The notes under the pieces are model-generated. The model did not search any database. It was given only the letters and a program-made list of their open reading frames with translations, and was not told where the DNA came from. Source: Chitinophagales bacterium (GTDB lineage Bacteria; Bacteroidota; Bacteroidia; Chitinophagales; Saprospiraceae). Taken from it: a stretch of DNA of 37,197 nucleotides. The stretch's first letter is position 1, and each line of letters starts with the position of its first letter. Shown here piece after piece: positions 25,642 to 33,193 of this stretch. The position numbers and the translations under genes were made by a program. The DNA lies in contig JAKSDI010000171.1 of assembly GCA_022360175.1 (NCBI GenBank), forward strand, positions 1 through 37,197. The letters are read 5' to 3'.

Positions 25642-27657
25642 TTATTGCCTGGTTGTTCTTAAGGCTAACTGTAGAACGACTTTAGTTCCCAATGCTTTCT
25701 GATTCTGGTCTTTGAGATCAATGATTTCAATATGAGAGCCCTTGATCCTGCCAATAGCTTTTATTCGTTGCTCCGTAATGCTCATACCCATTGATTTGTG
25801 TTGGAGCACAGAGGTGTTTTTCAAATGTTGTGCTTTTTCTCTTCCAATCCCGTTATCTTCTATCGTGCAGATAAGCACTTTTTTTCCCTGCTGGATGTTG
25901 ATTTGTACATGCCCTCCTTCTGGTTTAGGTTTGATACCATGCCAGATGGCATTTTCTACATAAGGCTGTAAAATCAATGCCGGTACTATAATATTAGAGG
26001 CGTCTATATCTGATTCTACCTGAACATCATAAGTCAGTTTATCTCTAAATCGAAGCTGCTCCAAAGCAAGGAAATGCTTCAGCATTTTGAGCTCATTTTC
26101 CAGGCTGGTGGTAGTATGACGGGAGCCGGTAAGAATTTGCCTGGAAAGCCTGGAAAAGTGGACCAGATATTTAGAAGCTGCTTTACTCTCTCCGGCATTG
26201 ACCAGGTTTTCAATCGCATTAAGGCTATTAGAAATGAAGTGTGGGTTTATCTGTGCCCTTAGTGCATTCATTTCTGCTTTAAGCCGGTTGTTTTGTATTT
26301 TCTGAATGAATAGTAAGAAGCCAACAACAGAAAGGAATAAGATGATTAATCCTATCGAAAGCTGATTCCTGCGTTTATTAGCAGCGTTGACTTTTATATC
26401 TCTTTGTTCAACTTCATTGATCCTTTTAAAAGCTGATTTTGCATGTTGGGTAATAGATTCAGATACAGCCACATAGTTTTTGTCCAGAAATGAAGAGATG
26501 GGCATCCCTAAAATTTGTTCATGCTTTTTTCCTAGGTAATTGCATAAATAGGCTAAATCTCCACTTAGCCTTTTCATCATTTTGATTGCCCCATGTTGTC
26601 TTGCCTCTTCAAAGGCTAGTTTTTTGTAGTGAATGGCGGAATCTATGTGTGATTCATCAATGTCGATAGCCCAGCTATCCTGATAAGCACTTCCAATGAG
26701 TTCGTAAGTCCAGTGATGAGGAGCTTGTTTAAAAGTAAGGCATTTTTTTAAATGGGATACCGCAAGCTCAAAATCGGCGATTTGTTCCTCATAAAAGAAT
26801 TTCTGTTGATACAGACGCCCTTTGACCTGATAGGCTCGCGCCAAAAGATTATTATCCTTATTAGCTTGACCATAACTCATACATAAATTAATGAGGGAAT
26901 CTGCTTGATCATACGATTTATGGTAGATATATATTCCTGCCTGATCAAGCCACTGTCGGGCTCTATCCGAAGTATTATTCAGTATTCTATATAAACTATC
27001 ACTTTGTTGGTAGAGTAGCCATCTGTTTGTGGTATCTTTTCTGGAATAGGTGGTAGATAAATTACCTAATAGATTGGCTTTTTCTAACTGAAATTCTGCA
27101 GTATTGACTTCTATATTATTTAAGTCATTCAAAGCTTGTTGAAAATAATGACGGGCAGAGTCCAGTTGCTCACTTCTTTTGTACAAATAACCAAAGAGAT
27201 AATTCATCTCCATTCGCCAGTATGGGGCATTGTAAGGCTCCAGTAAGCGTTTACTAATCCTTGCTTCTACCATCGCATCTTCAATATCTTCCCCAAATCG
27301 TGCCTTTTTACCTTTACTCCATGCTAGCCGATAGGCACTAATGGCTCTGGGGATATTCCAGTTCTCATCAGTCGATAAATTATATGCCTTTTGAGCGTAA
27401 AGAAGAGTGGTTTCTTCATCATAGTTTTTCAACCATTCCGCAAAAAAAATCAGGCTGTCAACTTGCTGGTTTTTATGTAGTAAATCCAAACGCTGAAGCG
27501 TTTTAGATGTATCAGCAATTTGTTCTAAATGAGCTGTAGGTGGCAACGGAAGTTCAGAAAAGTTGTAAGCATCCAGTTCGAAGCGATTGCAACTTAGAAA
27601 CAGGTTTCCTGAAAAAAACAGGCACAGGAGTAATAATATATTGATTGGATGTTTCAT
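25642..27657 (-). CDS. LytS-type sensor histidine kinase with TPR sensor region
   Basis: Kinase of 671 residues. The N-terminus has a lipoprotein-like signal ending in LFLSC (Cys23). Residues ~50-400 are helical TPR-like repeats (SARHYFQQALNDLNN, LLARAYQVKGRLYQQ). One TM helix follows (~434-452), then the His_kinase (PF06580) domain with LRAQINPHFISNSLNAIENL (phospho-acceptor His473), PYVENAIWHG (Asn569) and an HATPase_c domain with DNGIGRE (Asp601). The TPR part would lie in the periplasm. Its partner is the LytTR regulator encoded 36 bases upstream. It is followed within 53 bases by the first caspase gene, linking envelope sensing to the proteases. The ligand is unknown. Confidence 0.9.
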   Translation of the reverse strand: MKHPINILLLLCLFFSGNLFLSCNRFELDAYNFSELPLPPTAHLEQIADTSKTLQRLDLLHKNQQVDSLIFFAEWLKNYDEETTLLYAQKAYNLSTDENWNIPRAISAYRLAWSKGKKARFGEDIEDAMVEARISKRLLEPYNAPYWRMEMNYLFGYLYKRSEQLDSARHYFQQALNDLNNIEVNTAEFQLEKANLLGNLSTTYSRKDTTNRWLLYQQSDSLYRILNNTSDRARQWLDQAGIYIYHKSYDQADSLINLCMSYGQANKDNNLLARAYQVKGRLYQQKFFYEEQIADFELAVSHLKKCLTFKQAPHHWTYELIGSAYQDSWAIDIDESHIDSAIHYKKLAFEEARQHGAIKMMKRLSGDLAYLCNYLGKKHEQILGMPISSFLDKNYVAVSESITQHAKSAFKRINEVEQRDIKVNAANKRRNQLSIGLIILFLSVVGFLLFIQKIQNNRLKAEMNALRAQINPHFISNSLNAIENLVNAGESKAASKYLVHFSRLSRQILTGSRHTTTSLENELKMLKHFLALEQLRFRDKLTYDVQVESDIDASNIIVPALILQPYVENAIWHGIKPKPEGGHVQINIQQGKKVLICTIEDNGIGREKAQHLKNTSVLQHKSMGMSITEQRIKAIGRIKGSHIEIIDLKDQNQKALGTKVVLQLALRTTRQ

Positions 27658-27693
27658 TCAATTATATTGTTTCATGGCAACTTTTGGATATGC

Positions 27694-28425
27694 TTATTTT
27701 CTTTCCCAGGCTTCCAGTGCGAGTAAAAAATCATCTTTTCTCCTTCTGGCAAGGCTGATCAATTTTTTATCGCTCATAATGATATAACCACCATCCTGTC
27801 GTACGTATTCACTCATGTGATTGAAGTTGATAACATATGAATGATGAGCCCTGAAGAAACCTTTCTCTGTTAAAAGTTCTTCTACCCAGCCCAGCGATTT
27901 AGTCAGTTTGATTTGCTTGCGTTCTGCCAGATGAAGAATCGCTACATTATCTTCTGTGGATATATATATGATTTCATCAGGTGCCAAAAATTGCTGTCCG
28001 GTGGCAATGGGAAAGCCAATCTTTCCAGGAGAAGAAGAAACAATGGGCTGATTCTTTTCCCTCATTTTCATTTTCATCTTGGAAACAGCTTCTATTAATT
28101 CATCTATATCTATTGGCTTTAAAAGATAATCCAGCGCATTGGATTTAATTGCCTGTATAGCGTATTCATCATAACTAGTTGTAAAAATGACCTCAAAAGT
28201 AGGCTGCCTGATAGCTTTAAGTACATCAAAGCCAGTCATGTCTCCTAGCATAATATCCAGAAACAGAACATCTGGTAAATGACGCCTGATTTGTCGGATA
28301 GCATCTTCCCCGTTCATGCATTCGGCTACAATTTCTACTTCTGGGCAATTTTGCTCTAGTTTTCTATGCAGGTTTTCCAGACCGGTGGGTTCGTCTTCTA
28401 CAATGATGGCACGGAGTAGGCTCAT
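27694..28425 (-). CDS. LytTR family response regulator
   Basis: DNA-binding response regulator of 243 residues. The receiver domain (1-~120) has the acidic pocket Glu10-Asp11 and phospho-acceptor Asp57 in VLFLDIMLGD, the conserved Thr in IFTTSYDEYA, and Lys in YLLKPI. The LytTR domain (~140-240) contains FLAPDEIIYISTEDNVAILHL and the characteristic FFRAHHSYVINFNHM and SLARRRKDDFL. It pairs with the LytS-type kinase directly downstream. It likely controls this cluster or an unlinked regulon; no LytTR direct-repeat sites were identified. It starts 70 bases after the dipeptide epimerase gene and could be co-transcribed with it. Confidence 0.93.
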   Translation of the reverse strand: MSLLRAIIVEDEPTGLENLHRKLEQNCPEVEIVAECMNGEDAIRQIRRHLPDVLFLDIMLGDMTGFDVLKAIRQPTFEVIFTTSYDEYAIQAIKSNALDYLLKPIDIDELIEAVSKMKMKMREKNQPIVSSSPGKIGFPIATGQQFLAPDEIIYISTEDNVAILHLAERKQIKLTKSLGWVEELLTEKGFFRAHHSYVINFNHMSEYVRQDGGYIIMSDKKLISLARRRKDDFLLALEAWERK

Positions 28426-28495
28426 AGTATGATATGCTTAGGTTAGCTGTAGGTTTAGATAATCGCTTTATACTTTAAATCAAGATACTAAAAAA

Positions 28496-29626
28496 TTAGA
28501 CATTTAGGGGTTGTGTGTTTTTCTCGGGGGCTGGTAGTATTTCTTCATCGATAGTAAGGCCAAGCCCATAATACGAATCGATTTTTCGAGGGATAATAGC
28601 TTCTTGATTGATCATCAGAGGATTTAATGTGATATCTTTTGCAAGTAAATGGGTGCCCAGGCCTCCTTCTATGGCTACGAGCTTTGGGGCTATACTTGCA
28701 AAGATCAATCCAGCAGCAGTAAGTAGGCTCGTTTCTCCAAAATGAGCTCCCAATTGGCATTTGATTCCATGCTGTTGTGCTAGTTTGTATATTTTTAGAG
28801 TATTAAAAATTCCACCGTTTTTGGAAATTTTCAGGTTGAAGCGATTGCAAGCCTGCTGATCAATTAGGGCTTCCGCTGTTTGGAAATCCGTCAGGGATTC
28901 ATCTGCCATAATATCGATCCACTCTCCATAGCATTCTTTTAGCAGCTGCATCGATTTATCAGCATCTGCAGGAAATGGCTGCTCAATACACGAAACACCT
29001 GCTTCGATGAGTGATTTACATTGCTCTATTGCTGTGGGAAAAGTCCATCCAGTATTAGCGTCCACGCGTATTTTTATATTGCTGGTATATAAGCTCTTAA
29101 TTTCCTGTATTCGCTTTAAGTTGTCTTCTAATCCAGCGCTGGCTTTTAGTTTTAGTTCTGTAAAATTAAAGTGCTTTAATTTGGAAGCGATTACGGGAAA
29201 AGGCCCCAGTGGAACGATACCAGTATATGGGATAGACTGAGTAGTTGTACCACCTAATGCATTCACCAAAGGTATCTGGTATTCTTTACTCCAGGCATCG
29301 AGCAAGGCTAGTTCTAATGCGCATATAGCGGCAGGTTTCATTACACCAGGCAGGTACTCACAAACATATTCCTGAATGGCATTTATACTTACAAAATCGT
29401 ATTGATACAATGCTCCCTGAATTGCTTTTAAGGCTTTGATTACATCTTCAGGGCTTTCTCCCGTAACATATTTTCTCGGACAGCATTCTCCAAAGCCACT
29501 AATTCCTTCTTGTGTTTGCAACTTTACGATGATAGAGCAAGATTGGTTGGACTTATTATTGGCCTGAGCAAACTGAATTTTTAAAGGAATAGCCAGCTTG
29601 TATATTTCGATAGACTTGATTTTCAT
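28496..29626 (-). CDS. Dipeptide epimerase, enolase superfamily (L-Ala-D/L-Glu epimerase-like)
   Basis: Cytoplasmic Mg-dependent enzyme of 376 residues. The muconate-lactonizing subgroup residues are all present: ELKLKAS (acid/base Lys161), RVDANTGW (Asp189), CIEQPFPAD (Glu215), MADESLTD (Asp242) and NLKISKNGG (Lys266). The usual N-terminal capping domain occupies ~1-125. In this family such proteins epimerise L-Ala-D-Glu from peptidoglycan or other dipeptides; some members act on different substrates, so the exact one is open. It lies 19 bases after the GNAT-like gene and 70 bases before the response regulator gene, on the same strand. This links the region, loosely, to cell-wall fragment metabolism. 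Confidence 0.85.
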   Translation of the reverse strand: MKIKSIEIYKLAIPLKIQFAQANNKSNQSCSIIVKLQTQEGISGFGECCPRKYVTGESPEDVIKALKAIQGALYQYDFVSINAIQEYVCEYLPGVMKPAAICALELALLDAWSKEYQIPLVNALGGTTTQSIPYTGIVPLGPFPVIASKLKHFNFTELKLKASAGLEDNLKRIQEIKSLYTSNIKIRVDANTGWTFPTAIEQCKSLIEAGVSCIEQPFPADADKSMQLLKECYGEWIDIMADESLTDFQTAEALIDQQACNRFNLKISKNGGIFNTLKIYKLAQQHGIKCQLGAHFGETSLLTAAGLIFASIAPKLVAIEGGLGTHLLAKDITLNPLMINQEAIIPRKIDSYYGLGLTIDEEILPAPEKNTQPLNV

Positions 29627-29645
29627 TGTAGTTGATTAAGGGGTT

Positions 29646-30416
29646 CTACAGGGTAAGCGGAGAATGGGTAGAAGGTACTGTTGGTATTGGGTACTTCTTT
29701 CGTTTAGGCATGGCTATTTTTTTGAGACACTTAGCAGCCATCATCAGGTAATTTAAAAAATGAATTGGTGCGATTGTGATTAGGCCATATCCTTTATCGT
29801 TATTCCGGTTGGCTAGTTTATAGTATAATATATCTTTATCATACGTATTGCCTGGCGTATGAAGTGTTGTTTGATCTTTTACCAATACACTCTTTTTCCT
29901 GACAGTACCAGATCTGGGGCAAAAGTTATTACCATAATACTCTTCTCCAACGAATTGAATTAATTTACTGATGTGAGCAGGTGCCTGCTTTCGATAAGTA
30001 GGATAATATTCGTGAAGCGTTTTGGCAAAGACCAGATAAGCCTTATAAGTGAGGGCATCTGCCCAGACATAAACCCTGCCAAGAATGATGTCCTTCCAAT
30101 ATTTCAGGCATAGCTGTACCGCAGTACGAGGAATGAGGGCATTGCCTCTGTATGCATGGTCAATGATTGTTTGGCCGAAATAGATAAGCAGGTACTCGCG
30201 ATGCCCTACAGAAGTGCGATTAATCCTTAAGCCTGTAAAACCAACGATCTTATCATCTATCCTATAAAAGGAAAAATAGTTATTCTGGTTAATCCTGTTC
30301 ATGAAGTAAGAGCGTTCATAATGATAGTACTTTTTGTATACTTTCCACATCTCTTCTTTAGTAGCTTCACTCAATTCATTAGAAGTGATTCGTACCTGAA
30401 TTCTAGAACTTTTCAT
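29646..30416 (-). CDS. GNAT-like protein of unknown substrate
   Basis: Protein of 256 residues from ATG 30416; an ATG at 30440 adds eight basic residues and cannot be excluded. The N-terminal half resembles a divergent GNAT acyltransferase fold: VRITSNELSEATKEEMWKVY, YFSFYRIDDKIVGFTGLRI, then LLIYFGQTIIDHAYRGNALIPRTAV, where a YRGN turn stands where the acyl-CoA pyrophosphate loop is expected. The C-terminal half (RSGTVRKKSVLVKDQ onward) is basic and unassigned, with Pro-rich end. A good promoter candidate lies ~90 bases upstream. It is followed closely by the dipeptide epimerase gene, so modification of a peptide or amino-acid substrate is conceivable. Enzymatic activity is unproven. Confidence 0.6.
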   Translation of the reverse strand: MKSSRIQVRITSNELSEATKEEMWKVYKKYYHYERSYFMNRINQNNYFSFYRIDDKIVGFTGLRINRTSVGHREYLLIYFGQTIIDHAYRGNALIPRTAVQLCLKYWKDIILGRVYVWADALTYKAYLVFAKTLHEYYPTYRKQAPAHISKLIQFVGEEYYGNNFCPRSGTVRKKSVLVKDQTTLHTPGNTYDKDILYYKLANRNNDKGYGLITIAPIHFLNYLMMAAKCLKKIAMPKRKKYPIPTVPSTHSPLTL

Positions 30417-30506
30417 GCGATGCTTTTTGAGACAGGGCATAAAATGACCAGAGGTCCTGGAACCATCTTATAACCTATGCTGCCTTATTTGTGATTAATT
30501 ACACAT

Positions 30507-30536
30507 CAAAAGTACAGGCAATACACCAGTAGCAAA
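30507..30536 (-). promoter_or_regulatory. Candidate -33/-7 promoter for GNAT-epimerase (and downstream) genes
   Basis: Read on the minus strand this is TTTG (30536-30533), 18 bases, then TACTTTTG (30514-30507). Both parts match the Bacteroidota consensus TTTG / TAnnTTTG with near-standard spacing. It is the best-formed promoter in the window. No comparable box was found before the response regulator, kinase or caspase genes, so this could be the start of a long transcript. Confidence 0.55.
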
Positions 30537-30610
30537 ATAGGCCTCAGCTAAGCGGGCAGTCTGAGCGTGTATCTGGTAAAAAAGGTAGGATAAGTGGTGT
30601 GATTCTAAAA

Positions 30611-31744
30611 CTAATGGATGATCTCTTTAGAGATTGTAAAATGAAAAGTAGTGCCTCCAGTTTGATTATTAGTATACCAGATGTGGCCTTTATGTAGACT
30701 AATAATCCTTTTGCAAATCGATAATCCTATGCCATTGCCGGGGAACTTCCCTCTGTTGTTTAATCTTTTGAAAGGTTTGAAAACATAATCGTGATAATTC
30801 TTTTCAATCCCAATGCCGTTATCTGAAACGGTGAAGTACCATTCATTTTCCCTTTCTTCATAGTTGATTACTATCCTGGGAGTTTCAGATTCATTAAATT
30901 TGATACCATTAGCAATCAGATTGTGGAATAACATTTTAATTCTGGCGGGTTGGCACCTTATCTGTTGTGTGGGAAGGGATACATTAAGCTGAGCATTTTT
31001 ATTGAGGATAAAAACTTCAAGTGCTTCTAGAATTTCATCTAATAGACCTCTAAAATTTGTTCCTATATAGTTCTCCTCAAGCTTTTCTAATTTAGTATAG
31101 GACAATATTTGACTAATCAGTGTCGACATCCTTCGAGTTCCTTCCTTTATGTATTTCAAATACTCGATACCAACATTATCCAGGATATTCGTATATTTTT
31201 TATCCAGCAAGCCTGCAAATCTTCCAATCATCCTAAGGGGCTCTTGTAAATCATGGGAAGCGGCATAAGCAAATTGCTCTAAGTCTGCATTGGCCATTTC
31301 CAATTGGGCATTCAATTGCTGAAGCTTTTTATTTTTTTCTACTAGTTCCAGTTCTATGGATTTTCTTTCGGTTATATCTTCATAGGTGCCTAAAATTCCT
31401 ATTACTTCCCCTCTCTCATTATGCAATGGAATTTTACTCGTTTTTAACCATCGGGTGGACCCATCATTTATTGTTTGAAGTTGTTCAAAATTAATACGAG
31501 GTATTCCAGTATCCATTACTTCCTTATCGGTCACCCTGAAGAAATTAGATTCTTCTGTACTCCACGGTAAATCGTAATCACTTTTGCCAACGATTTCATC
31601 CGGATTATTTAAACCTGCTGTTTTTGCATAATTTTCATTACAGCCTAAATAAATACTCTGTCTGTCTTTCCAGAAAACATAGGATGGGATATGATCCAGA
31701 ACTAATTGAAGAAATATTTCTTTTTGAACTAATTCCGTATCCAT
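30611..31744 (-). CDS. Soluble PAS-domain sensor histidine kinase
   Basis: Kinase of 377 residues without TM helix or signal peptide, so cytoplasmic. A PAS/PAC domain spans ~10-128 (HIPSYVFWKDRQSIYLGCN to GILGTYEDITERK). A coiled-coil linker (ELVEKNKKLQQLNAQLEMANADLEQF) leads to a HisKA domain with AYAASHDLQEPLRMI (His164), then HATPase_c with NLIANGIKFNE, DNGIGIEK and GNGIGLSICKRI. The domain order resembles phytochrome-type and other PAS kinases of Bacteroidota. No response regulator gene is adjacent, so it is an orphan. It precedes the GNAT-like gene by ~170 bases but a separate promoter lies between them. Signal and partner unknown. Confidence 0.92.
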   Translation of the reverse strand: MDTELVQKEIFLQLVLDHIPSYVFWKDRQSIYLGCNENYAKTAGLNNPDEIVGKSDYDLPWSTEESNFFRVTDKEVMDTGIPRINFEQLQTINDGSTRWLKTSKIPLHNERGEVIGILGTYEDITERKSIELELVEKNKKLQQLNAQLEMANADLEQFAYAASHDLQEPLRMIGRFAGLLDKKYTNILDNVGIEYLKYIKEGTRRMSTLISQILSYTKLEKLEENYIGTNFRGLLDEILEALEVFILNKNAQLNVSLPTQQIRCQPARIKMLFHNLIANGIKFNESETPRIVINYEERENEWYFTVSDNGIGIEKNYHDYVFKPFKRLNNRGKFPGNGIGLSICKRIISLHKGHIWYTNNQTGGTTFHFTISKEIIH

Positions 31745-32244
31745 TTTATGCTGTTTTCAACTTTATCTTATTGTAAATCACCAGTTTATCAATGGTTTGA
31801 GAACATGTACAATAGGAGGAACGAAAAAATGAGGACCTAAAATACGAAAAATAAAGATAGGATGTGTAGGTAATTTATCGGTATGATATACGTATGGCAA
31901 ATGGTAAGTACAATGAATAATAAGATATGGGCAATAGGAATAAAGGAGTGGTTTTGAATTATTTTTTGGGCGTTTATTTCCTGTGATTTATCTAAGTTAC
32001 AATGCCTGTAAATTGAACCCGAAAAGTGATAAACGCTTGGTGTAGAATGTAGAGATGAGGCCAAAGTTTGGTAGTATCCTTTTACATTTTTTATTGCTCC
32101 GCTCTACATTTTACATTCAGCAACTTTCGTTAATTAATGCAAGTTTCTATACTATAAAATTGGCTGCAAAAGTATTACATCTCCGTACAATACTACAAAC
32201 TTATCTTATACCATGAATTTAACTTTGCTCAAAAATTTTACGAT
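31745..32244. other. Divergent intergenic region before hydroxyproline operon
   Basis: These 500 bases separate divergently transcribed genes. An ORF of 75 codons at 31837-32064 on the minus strand is judged non-coding. GTAGAATGTAGAG (32042-32054) and CTCTACATTTTAC (32103-32115) form an inverted repeat with one mismatch. TAACTTTG at 32220-32227 is a promoter candidate for the operon. An operator for an unseen regulator may lie here. Confidence 0.5.
32220..32227 (+). promoter_or_regulatory. Candidate -7 box for hydroxyproline operon
   Basis: TAACTTTG matches TAnnTTTG exactly, 17 bases before the ATG at 32245, giving a ~14-base leader like those of the genes at 3657 and 14405. No clear -33 TTTG was seen. 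Confidence 0.45.
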
Positions 32245-33180
32245 ATGAGACAAGTAAAATGGATAGGTGTTTATCCTGCTGTAACTACAAAATTTACAGT
32301 GAATGGTGATTTAGATATACCTGCCTTTTTAAAGAATATCGAATACCAGGTAGCAGCAGGTGTTGATGGTATTATAATAGGAGGATCTTTGGGAGAAAGT
32401 AGCACACTGACTCAGGAAGAAAGATTAGAGTTAGCAAAAGCTACACTAGATCGCGTAGGTGATAAAGTAGACGTGATCCTCAATATCGCAGAAGGTTCAA
32501 CTCGAAAAGCAGTTGAACTGGCAAAGGCAGCAGAAGCATTGGGTGTGCATGGGTTTATGCTACTACCCCCGATGATGTATAAACCAACAGATCAAGAAGT
32601 GGCAGATTATTTTAGTGAGGTAGCTACAAATACGGCATTACCTATTATGCTCTATAATAATCCTGTTGATTATAAGGTTGAAGTGACTATAGAAATCTTT
32701 GAGCAGTTAGAACATCTGGACAATATACAGGCGGTTAAAGAAAGCACACGCGATATCTCCAATGTAACACGGATGAAAAACAAATTTGGCGACCGCTTTA
32801 AGATTTTATGCGGGGTAGATACCCTTGCAATGGAAGAGTTACTAATGGGAGCAGATGGCTGGGTAGCTGGCCTGGTAGATGCCTTCCCTCGTGAAACTGT
32901 AGCTATATACAGATTGGTAAAAGCAGGAAGAATTGAAGAAGCACTTAAAATTTACCGTTGGTTCTTACCTATTCTGGAGTTGGATATAAACCCACAATTG
33001 GTACAGAATATTAAATTAGCAGAAGTAATGACAGGTATCGGTACTGAACATGTTAGAGCTCCTCGTCATATATTAGTGGGTGAAGAAAGAGCACGCGTGA
33101 TCAGTATATTGGAAGAAGGCCTGGCTACTCGTCCGGAATTGCCTGATTATTTAAGTATTAATTTGACCGCAGAGGTATAA
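32245..33180 (+). CDS. DHDPS/NAL-family lyase, probable pyrroline-4-hydroxy-2-carboxylate deaminase
   Basis: TIM-barrel aldolase-class enzyme of 311 residues. Family marks: GGSLGESSTLTQEER (~46-60), LYNNP with Tyr137, and Schiff-base Lys165 in IQAVKEST. True dihydrodipicolinate synthases have GTTGE where this has GGSLGES. Within this operon the best call is the deaminase that converts cis-4-hydroxy-pyrroline-2-carboxylate into 2-oxoglutarate semialdehyde plus ammonia. It is the first gene of the operon, with the dehydrogenase gene starting 13 bases later. Without its neighbours it could equally be called a generic dihydrodipicolinate synthase family protein. Confidence 0.85.
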   Translation: MRQVKWIGVYPAVTTKFTVNGDLDIPAFLKNIEYQVAAGVDGIIIGGSLGESSTLTQEERLELAKATLDRVGDKVDVILNIAEGSTRKAVELAKAAEALGVHGFMLLPPMMYKPTDQEVADYFSEVATNTALPIMLYNNPVDYKVEVTIEIFEQLEHLDNIQAVKESTRDISNVTRMKNKFGDRFKILCGVDTLAMEELLMGADGWVAGLVDAFPRETVAIYRLVKAGRIEEALKIYRWFLPILELDINPQLVQNIKLAEVMTGIGTEHVRAPRHILVGEERARVISILEEGLATRPELPDYLSINLTAEV

Positions 33181-33193
33181 AGTTGACAATACA

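Noticed and set aside
31837-32064. 75-codon minus-strand ORF in the divergent gap
   Set aside because: Composition is biased to I/L/H/Y from AT-rich DNA, there is no recognisable domain, and it lies in a region with promoter and repeat elements. Judged chance.
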